From the NCBI GenBank assembly GCA_023399155.1, contig JAEWQP010000030.1:310001-374000 (forward strand): a stretch of 64,000 nt of DNA. Direction: 5' to 3'. The notes below the pieces were generated by a model. It saw only the letters and a list, made by a program, of their open reading frames with translations. It was not told the origin of the DNA and searched no databases. Origin of the DNA: Verrucomicrobiota bacterium. Lineage in GTDB: Bacteria; Verrucomicrobiota; Verrucomicrobiia; Opitutales; Opitutaceae. Of this stretch, positions 8,327-16,704 are shown piece after piece. Position numbers and translations under genes: made by a program. Each line of letters begins with the position of its first letter. Position 1 is the first letter of the stretch.

Positions 8327-8363
8327 GTTCAGGAGGAAGGGATGAGCGGACCGGCGGGTTCGG

Positions 8364-9641
8364 TCAATGCGACTTCGGCGCGGCGTGGGCGGCCTGCGGG
8401 AGCCGTGCCGTGCGCAGGACTGGCAGCGCGATCTTCAGCGCGACCGTATAGACGAGCAAACCGAGCGCCCAGATCCCGGCGCTGATCTGCCACTCCACCA
8501 CGCTCGGGCTGTATTCAACGACTTCATGCAGGGTCGATGGGATGAATCCGGGGATGATCAGGCCCATTCCCTTCTCGATCCAGATCCCGACAAAAGCGAG
8601 CACGCAGGCCACCGTCAGCTGCGCCTTGTGCGCCACCACGCCGGGCCGCAGGAGCAGCACGGCCGCGACGACGCCACAGGCGACCGAGGTCCAGATCCAG
8701 GGAACCAGGCCATGCGCGCCGTGCAGGCCGAAGTAGAGGTAGCGCGCCGCCGCCGTGTGGCTCGAACCGCTGTAGAACTCCGTGAAGATCTCCGAGGCGA
8801 CCATGAGCAGGTTGATCAGCAGGGTCACGCGCATGATGTTGGCGAGCACCGAGATCGGCCGGTCGCCGAAACCCACGCCGCCGAATCGACGCAACAGCTG
8901 CAGCGCGATGATGATGAAGGCCGGACCGCTCACGAACGCCGACGCGAGAAAACGCGGCGCGAGCAGCGCGGTGTTCCAGAACGGCCGCCCGCCCAGGCCG
9001 CAGTAGAGGAACGCAGTGACCGTGTGGATGGAGATCGCCCAGACGATGGAGATGAACACGAACGGCACGTACCATCGTGGATTCGGCCGCCGTCCAATGA
9101 ACCGCATGTAGAGCAGATAGCCGCAGATGTGCAGGTTGAGCAGGAGGTAGCCGTTGAGCACCAGCACGTCCCAGGTCAGCATCGAGACCGGCCAGTTGAA
9201 CTCGCCCAGCCCGGGAATGAGATGCCACCACCGGTCGGGCCGTCCCAGGTCCACCACGACAAACGCGATGCACATGACGATCGCGGCGATGGCGAGCATC
9301 TCCCCGACGATCACGACATCGTGCATGTCGTCATCATGATACAAATACGCCGGGATCACCATCATCACGCCGCCCGCCGCGAGGCCCACCATGAAGGTGA
9401 AGTTTGCGATGTAGAGGCCCCACGAGACGTGATCGTTCATGGACGTGACGATCATGCCCTCGCTCACCTGGATGGCCCAGGCGTTGAGCCCGACCAGACC
9501 CACGGCGGTGAGCAGCGTCATCCACGCGTAGAACCATCCCGAGCCATCGGTCGCATCGACGACGGCCCGCCAGAGAAAGCGCGGATAGCGGCGGAGATGG
9601 CCCTCCGATGCGACCGCTGGGGAGGACGTGACACTACTCAT
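8364..9641 (-). CDS. NrfD/PsrC-type membrane quinol oxidoreductase subunit
   Basis: 425 residues with about ten transmembrane helices, matching the NrfD/PsrC/HmcC family. These proteins oxidise quinol (or reduce quinone) in the membrane and pass electrons to an associated periplasmic Fe-S protein. The N-terminal part has the expected WPVSMLTWDVLVLNGYLLLN and GWFYAWMTLL regions. ATG at 9641 overlaps the stop of the Fe-S gene by 8 bp, so the two subunits are made together. With the cytochrome at 10568-11296 the trio parallels NrfBCD and the QrcACD complex. The divergent napDAB genes make nitrate the likely final acceptor; formate or nitrite reduction would need genes not present here. Confidence 0.88.
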   Translation of the reverse strand: MSSVTSSPAVASEGHLRRYPRFLWRAVVDATDGSGWFYAWMTLLTAVGLVGLNAWAIQVSEGMIVTSMNDHVSWGLYIANFTFMVGLAAGGVMMVIPAYLYHDDDMHDVVIVGEMLAIAAIVMCIAFVVVDLGRPDRWWHLIPGLGEFNWPVSMLTWDVLVLNGYLLLNLHICGYLLYMRFIGRRPNPRWYVPFVFISIVWAISIHTVTAFLYCGLGGRPFWNTALLAPRFLASAFVSGPAFIIIALQLLRRFGGVGFGDRPISVLANIMRVTLLINLLMVASEIFTEFYSGSSHTAAARYLYFGLHGAHGLVPWIWTSVACGVVAAVLLLRPGVVAHKAQLTVACVLAFVGIWIEKGMGLIIPGFIPSTLHEVVEYSPSVVEWQISAGIWALGLLVYTVALKIALPVLRTARLPQAAHAAPKSH

Positions 9642-10584
9642 CGAAAAAGTAGAAGAAGCTGGGACGGGTGCCGAGTTCCTCCTTGAGCACGAACACGCGC
9701 TTGTTCGCGAGCACGCGGCGGATCTCGGAGTCCGGGTCGAGGAGGTTGCCGAAAACGCGCGCACCGGTCGGGCAGGCTTCGAGGCAGGCAGGCAGCTTGC
9801 CGTTGCGGGTGCGGTGCAGGCAGAACGTGCACTTCTCCATCACACCCTGCGGGCGAATGCGGTTCGAGAGATAGGCCTGCACCGGGTTGACCTCCTCGGC
9901 CGGGATCTGCGGCTTGGTCCAGTTGAATCGGCGCGCGTGATACGGGCAGGCCGCCTCGCAATAGCGGCAGCCGATGCACCAGTTGTAGTCCACCACGACG
10001 ATGCCATCCGGCTCCTTCCATGTGGCCTCGACCGGGCAGACGTCGACACAGGGCGGACGGTCGCACTGCTGGCACTGCACCGGCATGTAGAACTTGTCCG
10101 GATGCGGCACGGGATGCGTGTAGTTCACGTTTCCCTTCTCCAGATCGAGTGATCCCTTCTGCATCTCGACCACGCGGATGTAGGAGTTGCCCGAAGGCCG
10201 GTCGTGATTGTTCTCCTCGTGACAGGCCTGCGCACATTTGCGGCAGCCGATGCAGATCGAAAGATTGAGCGCGTAGCCGAACTTCACACCGGCCTGCGGC
10301 CGCACATCGGATATCTCGACGTCGGCGCCGTAGTCGCGCTTTGCCTCGGCCTCGAGGCGGGCCATGACGCGGTCGAGCTCGTCCTTCGAGAGTTCGCGGT
10401 AATGCCTCTGCAGAAATTCGTCGAGGGAGAGGTCGGACGTCCAGCTGACAATCGGGGCGATCGCCTTGGCGAATGCGGCCGCGCCGAGCGTGGCGCCGGC
10501 CATCTTGAGCGCCGTGCGGCGGGTCATGCCCCCTTCCGTCGAATCGTCGTCCGAGGATGGAAGTTTCTCAGTGTCCGGTGCCAT
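9634..10584 (-). CDS. Periplasmic 4Fe-4S ferredoxin subunit (NrfC/DsrO/QrcC-like), Tat-exported
   Basis: 316 residues. A twin-arginine signal (TRRTALKMAGATLGAA, about residues 19-34) predicts Tat export in folded form. Cysteine clusters follow: CIGCRKCAQAC, CQQCDRPPCVDVC, CIGCRYCEAACP and CTFCLHRTRNGKLPACLEACP, giving four [4Fe-4S] sites as in NrfC, DsrO, PsrB and QrcC. It would link the NrfD-type quinol site to the cytochrome. ATG 10584 is chosen because it puts the Tat motif near the N-terminus; it overlaps the cytochrome stop by 17 bp. A GTG/ATG-started version beginning at 10683 would add 33 residues that look like antisense noise. Confidence 0.9.
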   Translation of the reverse strand: MAPDTEKLPSSDDDSTEGGMTRRTALKMAGATLGAAAFAKAIAPIVSWTSDLSLDEFLQRHYRELSKDELDRVMARLEAEAKRDYGADVEISDVRPQAGVKFGYALNLSICIGCRKCAQACHEENNHDRPSGNSYIRVVEMQKGSLDLEKGNVNYTHPVPHPDKFYMPVQCQQCDRPPCVDVCPVEATWKEPDGIVVVDYNWCIGCRYCEAACPYHARRFNWTKPQIPAEEVNPVQAYLSNRIRPQGVMEKCTFCLHRTRNGKLPACLEACPTGARVFGNLLDPDSEIRRVLANKRVFVLKEELGTRPSFFYFFDE

Positions 10585-11296
10585 GGGGGGAAACCTCGTG
10601 GGCTGCCGCGCGATCACGCTGCTGGCGCGCGCCGCGATCCTGAGGCGGGAAGACGGGCCGGACGCGCGGATAGGCGGGTGCATGGACGTCGTGGCAGTCC
10701 GTGCAGGTGTTGCGCACGCGCTCGCCCACGCGCAGGTCCCAGTGGCCGGTCATCCCGCCGTGCGAGCCGTTCTGATAATCCCGGTACTGCGGCCCATGAC
10801 ACTGGGCGCAGAGTTGGATCGTGTTCGGATACGCGATCGCCGCGCCGTCGGCCCGTCGGAGCGTGTCGTAGTTGGCGGCGTTGTGGCAGCTCAGGCAGCT
10901 CAGGCCGCCGTGTCGGTACTTCAAGCCCTGGTGAAACTCATCGAGAGCCTCGGCGCTCGCATTGGCGATGTCGGGACGGCGCGTCGCGTGACAGGTTGAG
11001 CACGACACCATGGCCGGCACACCGCCCGTCTGCGGGAGCGTGGCCATCACCTTCGGCGTCTGTGGCCCCGGACGGATGCGCACGGCGTGCAGCGCAGGGT
11101 CGGGACCGGTCGCGGGATTCGAGCCGGCACCCGAATCATGACGCGGCAGGCCTTCCTGCGCCGGGGTGGCGCGCACGATCCACGACGTTGTGAACAGGAC
11201 AGCCGCCAGCGCCAGCACGGTGAGGCTCGATCGGAGGACGAGGTGCTTGCGGGGCGTCACTGCTGCACTCAATCGGACTCGCACGTCGCTATTCAA
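10568..11296 (-). CDS. Tetrahaem cytochrome c, electron carrier of the NrfBCD/Qrc-like module
   Basis: About 242 residues from a TTG at 11296. A hydrophobic helix near the N-terminus (LTVLALAAVLFTTSWIV) is a signal anchor. Four CxxCH motifs follow: CSTCH, CLSCH, CAQCH and CTDCH, with extra histidines as distal ligands. It probably carries electrons between the Fe-S/NrfD subunits and NapAB. The start is uncertain: no ATG lies near the signal helix. TTG 11296 has AGAAGG seven bases upstream, while GTG codons at 11284 and 11260 lack a ribosome site. The first gene of the leftward operon, divergent from napD. Confidence 0.8.
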   Translation of the reverse strand: MNSDVRVRLSAAVTPRKHLVLRSSLTVLALAAVLFTTSWIVRATPAQEGLPRHDSGAGSNPATGPDPALHAVRIRPGPQTPKVMATLPQTGGVPAMVSCSTCHATRRPDIANASAEALDEFHQGLKYRHGGLSCLSCHNAANYDTLRRADGAAIAYPNTIQLCAQCHGPQYRDYQNGSHGGMTGHWDLRVGERVRNTCTDCHDVHAPAYPRVRPVFPPQDRGARQQRDRAAAHEVSPHGTGH

Positions 11297-11320
11297 GAAT
11301 AAACCTTCTTTTATTCTTGA
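11293..11320. promoter_or_regulatory. Perfect 11-bp inverted repeat between the divergent nitrate operons
   Basis: TCAAGAATAAA (11293-11303) and TTTATTCTTGA (11310-11320) with a 6-bp spacer CCTTCT. It is the only strongly AT-rich stretch in the region. The half-site and total length (AAG to CTT over 24 bp) recall NsrR-type dyads (AAGATG..CATCTT over 23 bp), and an Rrf2 regulator is encoded at the end of the leftward operon. On the minus strand the spacer reads AGAAGG, the likely ribosome site of the cytochrome gene, so the RNA could also fold. Confidence 0.7.
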
Positions 11321-11339
11321 GTCAGGAAGTCCCGCGGCG

Positions 11340-11717
11340 ATGATCGAGGGGATGCCGGCCCCGCGTTCCATCCCGCCCCCGTCGGTCGTTGGCTTGACGC
11401 TGACGCTTGACCCAACGTCCCCGGCGCTTCCGGCCACCCTGGAAACCCTGCGTGCGCGTCCCGGACTCACGCTCCGGGAGCCCCGGATGCCCTTTGCCGC
11501 GCTCGCGCTCGAATCCGACGACACCCGACGCGATCACGCGTGGCTCGAATCGCTGCCCGCCGTGATCGCCGTCGACGTGGTCTTCATCGAGGTGCTCGCC
11601 GAACCGGAGACGGGCATAGCGCGCACGCGCCGCCGCTCGCGCGACCCACTCGACGATTCGCCCCTGCCGGGTGTCACGCATCCCGCTGCCTCGTGCGCCG
11701 GCGCCTCCACCTCCTGA
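11340..11717 (+). CDS. napD: NapD-like chaperone for periplasmic nitrate reductase
   Basis: 125 residues. The core VVGLTLTLDP..LPATLETLRARPGLTL..MPFAALALE..LESLPAVIAVDVVFIEV fits the small ferredoxin-like fold of NapD, which binds the Tat signal of NapA and holds back export until the cofactor is in. Identity to known NapD is weak, and the call leans on the fold pattern and on the place: it begins the rightward operon, 84 bp before napA. ATG 11340 has AGGAAG about nine bases upstream. The last 40 residues are rich in Arg, Pro and Ser and are probably disordered. Confidence 0.68.
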   Translation: MIEGMPAPRSIPPPSVVGLTLTLDPTSPALPATLETLRARPGLTLREPRMPFAALALESDDTRRDHAWLESLPAVIAVDVVFIEVLAEPETGIARTRRRSRDPLDDSPLPGVTHPAASCAGASTS

Positions 11718-11801
11718 GGCATTCCGCGCTCCCTGCAAAAGGACACCGGCTCTCCCAGCCCCGCTTCCGCCTCACGATCCCCAGCACTTTCCCGCCTCGT
11801 C

Positions 11802-14264
11802 ATGTCCTTCGACCGCCGCGATTTTCTCCGCACCTCCGCGCTAGCAGCGGCCTCCGCTGTCATTTCCCAACGCCTCGATGCGACCACTGCCGCGGCCGCG
11901 GAAGCCGCCGGCCCGACGACCACGCCGGATGGTATTCGCTGGGACAAGGCGCCCTGTCGCTTCTGCGGCACCGGTTGCCACGTGCGCGTGGGCGTGCGCG
12001 ACGGGCGGGTCGTCGCGATCCAGGGTGAGCGCCTCGCCGAGGTGAACAAGGGGCTGCTTTGCGTCAAGGGCTACCATGTCGGCGGCATTCTCTACGGGCG
12101 CGACCGCCTCACCCAGCCGCTGCTGCGCCGCAATGGCGTGCTCGAGCCGATCGCCTGGAGTGAGGCGATCGAGATCATCGCCCAGCGCATCCTCGCCAAG
12201 CCCGAAACTTTTGCGATCTACGGCAGCGGCCAGTGGACGATCCCCGAGGGTTACGCCGCCCAGAAGCTCATGAAGGGCGGCCTGGGCAACAACCACATCG
12301 AGCCAAACGCCCGCCTCTGCATGGCGTCGGCCGTGACTGGATACCTCTCGGTCTACGGTGTGGATGAACCGGCCGGTTGCTACGACGATCTCGACCACGC
12401 CGACGTCGTGATCCTCTGGGGAAACAACCCAGCCGAGATGCACCCCATCCTCTTCTCGCGCATCATCGACCGGCGCACCCGCGGCGAGAAGGTGACGATC
12501 ATCGACATCGGCACACGCCGCACCCGCTCGACCGAATACGCCGACGAATACCTCGAGTTCCAGCCCCAGAGCGACCTTGCCATCGCCAACGGTATCGCGC
12601 ACCTGCTCCTGGCCAACGATTCCTGGGACAAGGCGTTCGTCGAGAAACACTGCAATTTCCGCGGCGACAACCAGCCGCTCGATCTTCTGGGCCGGCCGAT
12701 CTCCTTCGATGAGTACAGGACGATGCTCGCCCCCTACACGCCGGAGTTCGTCGAGAAGATCTCCGGCGTGCCGGCGGCCAAGCTCCGTCTGCTCGCGGAT
12801 TTGTTCGGTCGCCGCGACCTGCGCATCACGAGCCTCTGGTGCATGGGCATGAACCAGCACACCCGCGGCACGGCTATCAATCGGCTCGTGCACTCGATTC
12901 ACCTGCTCAGCGGGCACTTCGGCCGCCCGGGCGACGCCCCGACCTCCCTCACCGGCCAGCCCTCGGCCTGCGGCACCGCCCGCGAAGTCGGCACGATGTG
13001 CCATTTTCTTCCCGGAGGCCGGCTCGTGGCCAACGAGGCGCACCGCCGGGAGTCCGAAAAGTTCTGGAACATCCCGGAGGGCCGCATCAACCCGAAGCCC
13101 GGCCACCACACGGTGCTGATGTGGGAGAAGTTCTGCACGCCCGCGGACAAGGGAGGCGACATCTCCACGATCTGGGTACAGGTCACCAATCCCGGCCAGA
13201 CGCTTCCGAACCTGCACAAGCTCTTCCGCGGCAAACAGGGCCTCGAGGACAAGTTTCTCATCGTCTCCGAGGTTTATCCGACCGCCACCACCGAACTCGC
13301 GGACCTCGTCCTTCCCTCCGCGATGTGGGTCGAGAAGAACGGGATCTACGGCAACTCCGAGCGCCGCACGCAGCAGTGGTTCAAGCAGGTGCAACCGCCT
13401 GGCGAGGCTCGCGATGACACCTGGCAGATCATCGCCGTGGCCCGGCGCCTCTTCGAACTCGGCCATCCTGGCATGAAGGACAGGGACGGGAACTTCCTCT
13501 TCTCCGTCCGCGATGACGCCGGAGGCGAGAGACCCGTGTGGCAGTGGGAGCACTACTACGACGTCAACGTCGACCGCGCCCTCTACGAGGAGTACCGGCA
13601 GTTCACCCGCATGAAGCACAAGGACCTCGCCCCCTACGACGTGCTCGCCCAGGCGCGCGGCTTGCGCTGGCCCGTCGTGCAGAAGGCCGACGGGTCCTGG
13701 CATGAGACTCCCTTCCGTTTCATGGAATTCTCGGATCCGTACGTGACCCAGGGACGTGGTATCCAATTCTACCATTCGGTGACCAAGGACGATCGGGCGC
13801 TGATCTGGTTCTGCCCCTACGAGCCCGCAGCCGAATCGCCCGACGCCGACTACCCGACCTGGCTCAACACCGGGCGCGTGCTCGAGCACTGGCATAGCGG
13901 GACGATGACCATGCGCGTGCCGCAGCTGCGCAACGCCATGCCAAACGCCTACGTGGAGATGAATCCCGAGGACGCCGCCGCCAGCGGCCTGGCCAACGGC
14001 GACATCGCCGTCGTCGAGTCGCGTCGCGGCCGGATCGAGCTTCCCGTCTGGATCAACGGCCGCGCCACGCCCCCGCGCGGAACGGTGTTCGTGCCATTCT
14101 TCGACGAGCGGCTGCTCATCAACGACGTCACGCTCGGCGAGCCCTGCCCGATCTCGAAGGAGCCCGATTACAAGAAGTGCGCCGTGCGCGTCTATGCCAA
14201 GGGCGCGGAGCCCGCGCGCCAGCCCGGGCTGAGCGATCGCTCGCCCCTCGTCCCCACGCCATGA
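11802..14264 (+). CDS. napA: Periplasmic nitrate reductase catalytic subunit
   Basis: 820 residues. Tat signal RRDFLRTSALAAASA at residues 5-19; [4Fe-4S] ligands Cys52, Cys55, Cys59 and Cys87 (CRFCGTGC..GLLCVKG); and Cys173 in ARLCMASA, the cysteine that binds molybdenum in NapA. The long MGD-binding domains of the DMSO-reductase family follow, ending in the usual C-terminal barrel (GLANGDIAVVESRRGRIELP). It reduces nitrate to nitrite in the periplasm, taking electrons from the NapB-like cytochrome encoded next (stop and start overlap in ATGA). The Mo-ligand cysteine and Tat signal favour NapA over assimilatory NasA/NarB. Confidence 0.93.
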   Translation: MSFDRRDFLRTSALAAASAVISQRLDATTAAAAEAAGPTTTPDGIRWDKAPCRFCGTGCHVRVGVRDGRVVAIQGERLAEVNKGLLCVKGYHVGGILYGRDRLTQPLLRRNGVLEPIAWSEAIEIIAQRILAKPETFAIYGSGQWTIPEGYAAQKLMKGGLGNNHIEPNARLCMASAVTGYLSVYGVDEPAGCYDDLDHADVVILWGNNPAEMHPILFSRIIDRRTRGEKVTIIDIGTRRTRSTEYADEYLEFQPQSDLAIANGIAHLLLANDSWDKAFVEKHCNFRGDNQPLDLLGRPISFDEYRTMLAPYTPEFVEKISGVPAAKLRLLADLFGRRDLRITSLWCMGMNQHTRGTAINRLVHSIHLLSGHFGRPGDAPTSLTGQPSACGTAREVGTMCHFLPGGRLVANEAHRRESEKFWNIPEGRINPKPGHHTVLMWEKFCTPADKGGDISTIWVQVTNPGQTLPNLHKLFRGKQGLEDKFLIVSEVYPTATTELADLVLPSAMWVEKNGIYGNSERRTQQWFKQVQPPGEARDDTWQIIAVARRLFELGHPGMKDRDGNFLFSVRDDAGGERPVWQWEHYYDVNVDRALYEEYRQFTRMKHKDLAPYDVLAQARGLRWPVVQKADGSWHETPFRFMEFSDPYVTQGRGIQFYHSVTKDDRALIWFCPYEPAAESPDADYPTWLNTGRVLEHWHSGTMTMRVPQLRNAMPNAYVEMNPEDAAASGLANGDIAVVESRRGRIELPVWINGRATPPRGTVFVPFFDERLLINDVTLGEPCPISKEPDYKKCAVRVYAKGAEPARQPGLSDRSPLVPTP

Positions 14265-15157
14265 CGTCACCCGCGCCATCCTCACCGCCGCCGCGCCGAC
14301 AGGGTGCCGGCTGGCACGGCGCCGCGCTGGCGCTCGTGGTGGCGCTCACCGTCGGGCTGAGCGGCTTCTTCATGGGCCTCCGCCAGACCGGACGCGCCAC
14401 GACCGAGCAACGCGAGGCCTGGGTTGCCGGCGCGTCGCAGCCTTCCGCCCCCGGGGACATCGTCGAGGACGCCGGGGCCGTGTCACCGATCGTTGACTAC
14501 ACGCGGCTCGGCGAGGGCTCGCTCCACGCGAACCGCGCCTGGGTGAACTCGCTCGACAAGCTCGCTCCTCCTCCGTCACCGAAGGCAGGATACGCCTTCC
14601 TCTCGGCCGACGAGCAGGAGCTCGTGCGACGGCAGCGCACCTCGCGTCGACTCTACGATGGTGCCCCGCCCACGGCGCCCCACCCGCTCGATCAACTCAA
14701 CCCCGCCGCCTGCCTGGAATGCCACGGCAAACCGACCGCGATCTCCGGCGTGATGGTCCCGCAGATGAGCCACAAGCTCCACGCCAACTGCCTGCAGTGC
14801 CACGTGTCGTCCTCGGGGCCGACGAGCACCTGGCGGTCCCGCGAGGTCGCGCTCTCCGACGGCAATCGCTTCCGGGGCACCCTCGCGTCGGGGTATGGCA
14901 GCCGCGCCTACGTCGGCGCGCCACCGGTCGTCTCACACACCACATGGATGCGCCAGAGCTGCATCACCTGCCACGGTCCGGGCGGGACTGCGGCGTTTCG
15001 CACCAGTCATCCCGAGCGGCAGAACTGCCTCCAGTGTCACGCCACCGATGCGCGCGCCGAGCAGAGCCCGATGCTCGCCCGCGCGAGCATCGGCTCGAAT
15101 GACGTGCCGCCGCCGCTGCCTCCCTCGGCACAACGCGAGATCGGGTCCGCACGATGA
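14261..15157 (+). CDS. napB: NapB-like tetrahaem cytochrome c, electron donor to NapA
   Basis: 298 residues. One N-terminal anchor helix (about residues 20-40: ALALVVALTVGLSGFFMGL). The middle matches NapB: RRLYDGAPPTAPHPLDQ, then CLECH and CLQCHV. Unlike ordinary diheme NapB, a further segment carries CITCH and CLQCH in a similar arrangement, so four haems are expected. It is also about twice the length of NapB. It should pass electrons from the quinol-oxidising module to NapA. It overlaps napA (ATGA) and the ferredoxin gene (ATGA), so the three are made in step. Confidence 0.85.
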   Translation: MTSPAPSSPPPRRQGAGWHGAALALVVALTVGLSGFFMGLRQTGRATTEQREAWVAGASQPSAPGDIVEDAGAVSPIVDYTRLGEGSLHANRAWVNSLDKLAPPPSPKAGYAFLSADEQELVRRQRTSRRLYDGAPPTAPHPLDQLNPAACLECHGKPTAISGVMVPQMSHKLHANCLQCHVSSSGPTSTWRSREVALSDGNRFRGTLASGYGSRAYVGAPPVVSHTTWMRQSCITCHGPGGTAAFRTSHPERQNCLQCHATDARAEQSPMLARASIGSNDVPPPLPPSAQREIGSAR

Positions 15158-15483
15158 ACCGCCGCGATTTCCTCTCGAGCCTCATCCCGAACCGCTGGAG
15201 CGGTCGCGCGATGTCGGCGGAGAACGCCGTCGTCGGCACCGCCGCCGCTTTGCCCCAGGTCGCCGTGATCGCCGGCAGACACTGCCTCGCCTATCAGGGG
15301 TCCTTCTGCTCCACCTGCCGCGAACGCTGTCCGATTGAAGGCGCGATCGTGATCGAGCGCGGCCTGCCACGCGTGATGCCCGCGCTCTGCGATGGCTGCG
15401 GGATCTGTCACGACCTCTGCCCTGCGCCGACGAACGCGATCCTGATGGCCAGGAAACCCAGCCTTCCCGCCGCACATGCCTGA
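15154..15483 (+). CDS. napF: NapF-like 4Fe-4S ferredoxin
   Basis: 109 residues. The start MNRRDFLSSL looks like a Tat-type leader or the short N-terminus seen in NapF. Two iron-sulfur clusters are likely: CLAYQGSFCSTCRERCP and CDGCGICHDLCP. This pattern, with GAI after the first and NAI after the second, matches the C-terminal part of NapF, a cytoplasmic Fe-S protein thought to help mature NapA. It is shorter than NapF, lacking the first ferredoxin-type cluster, so the role could differ. It overlaps the genes on both sides (4 bp and 8 bp). Confidence 0.78.
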   Translation: MNRRDFLSSLIPNRWSGRAMSAENAVVGTAAALPQVAVIAGRHCLAYQGSFCSTCRERCPIEGAIVIERGLPRVMPALCDGCGICHDLCPAPTNAILMARKPSLPAAHA

Positions 15484-15802
15484 TTCGCCGCTGAAACTCC
15501 CGCCGCTCCAGCAAGCCGCGCTCGATGCAACCATGGTCGGGACGCTTTTCAGCGACCTCGCCACATGCGCACGCGTGCTCTCCGTCGTGCCCCGGCGCTC
15601 CGCACGGACAATGATCGATGAGGCGCCCGTCGACCTCGCCTCCGCCGAACGCGGGTTGCGCGACGGTTCGTTCCGGGCCGTGCAGATCCGCTACCGATAC
15701 GACGAACGCGAATGGTGCGATACGCTCATGCCCCTTCCCGCCGGTGCCGCACGCCTCGTGCGCATCTGCACCGATGAGGTCCATGCGTCGACCGCTCCCT
15801 AG
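15476..15802 (+). CDS. Small conserved protein of unknown function in the nap operon
   Basis: 108 residues, no signal peptide or membrane segment. The second half, GSFRAVQIRYRYDEREWCDTLMPLPAGAARLVRI, has the look of a conserved beta-sheet core; the first half is helical (ALDATMVGTLFSDLATCARVLSV). I recognise no named family. It overlaps the NapF-like gene by 8 bp and is followed 12 bp later by the MOSC gene, so it is tied to nitrate reductase assembly or cofactor handling by position only. Confidence 0.7.
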   Translation: MPDSPLKLPPLQQAALDATMVGTLFSDLATCARVLSVVPRRSARTMIDEAPVDLASAERGLRDGSFRAVQIRYRYDEREWCDTLMPLPAGAARLVRICTDEVHASTAP

Positions 15803-15814
15803 GACACTTTTCCC

Positions 15815-16315
15815 GTGCGCATTCGTCACCTCTTCATCTCTCCCGGACACAACTATTTCGGCCACCACGGCGGGCCGGCGGGGAGGCATCCCATCGAGGA
15901 AGTGGAGGCCGTGGAGTGCGTGGCCGGGCATGGTTTGCGCGGCGATAGGTTTTTCGGATACAGGAGCGACTACAAGGGCCAGGTGACGCTCTTCTCCTGG
16001 GAGGTCTATCTGGAGTTGTGCGCGACGCGCGGCGACACCGATGCCTCCCCGGCCCGACTCCGGCGCAATGTCATCGTCGAAGGTATCGATCTCAACGCAC
16101 TCATCGGCACGGAGTTCGAGCTGCAGGGTGTGCGGCTGCACGGAACAGAGGAATGCCGCCCGTGTTATTGGATGGACCAAGCCATCGGCGCCGGCGCCGA
16201 ATCGTGGTTGAAAGGCCGCGGCGGGCTGCGGTGCCGGATCCTATCCCAGGGTGTCCTGCGGCGGGACGCGGGCGTGAACCTCCAACACCTGGATCAACTG
16301 AAGATCGCGTCCTGA
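15815..16315 (+). CDS. MOSC-domain protein
   Basis: 166 residues, GTG start. The MOSC fold (molybdenum-cofactor sulfurase C-terminal domain) is visible in VECVAGHGLRGDRFFGY, VTLFSWEVYLEL, RRNVIVEGIDLNALIGTEFELQGVRLHGTEECRPCYWMD and the C-terminal LRCRILSQGVLRRDAGV. The conserved cysteine lies in ECRPC. MOSC proteins bind Moco or its sulfur and act in its transfer or in thiol chemistry. Its place as last gene of the nap operon suggests a part in preparing the cofactor for NapA. Confidence 0.88.
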   Translation: MRIRHLFISPGHNYFGHHGGPAGRHPIEEVEAVECVAGHGLRGDRFFGYRSDYKGQVTLFSWEVYLELCATRGDTDASPARLRRNVIVEGIDLNALIGTEFELQGVRLHGTEECRPCYWMDQAIGAGAESWLKGRGGLRCRILSQGVLRRDAGVNLQHLDQLKIAS

Positions 16316-16704
16316 GCGGCACCGTCCGGCCCCCCTTACACGATGCCGCCCGTTCTCGCCAACGATTCGACGCTTGCCGTGAAACACCGCGCCGCGGCGA
16401 GCTGCGCGCGCCCGGCTGACGAGCGCGCAGAGAGGCACATCGCCGGAACGTCGTCCGCCGATGCGACGAGACTCGTCCCGGGTCCCGAAGTTCCCCGGTC
16501 CGTCGGCTCCACCGATGCTCTTTTGGGGAACCGTCCGGTGACCGGATCCGTGGCGTTTCTCAAGATCGCACTTAGGTTTCGCCGCGTTACAGGCGACCGT
16601 CATCGCGGCGCCCGCCCCCATTTTGCCGCGTCAAGCGCGCACCTGCCGCGGGTTTTCCCCGCCCGGCTCCTCGATCGTCTCCCCCAGACCGCACACCCCC
16701 AACC
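16316..16704. other. Intergenic region without a supported gene
   Basis: 389 bp between the MOSC gene and the 12-TM gene. One 145-codon frame crosses it, but its composition is Ala/Arg/Pro/Ser noise and it overlaps the next gene out of frame. No FNR-type box was found here. Confidence 0.6.

Noticed and set aside
11394..11416. TTGAC-N-TTGAC direct pair near napD
   Set aside because: Inside the coding region and without the inverted partner; not an FNR-type site.
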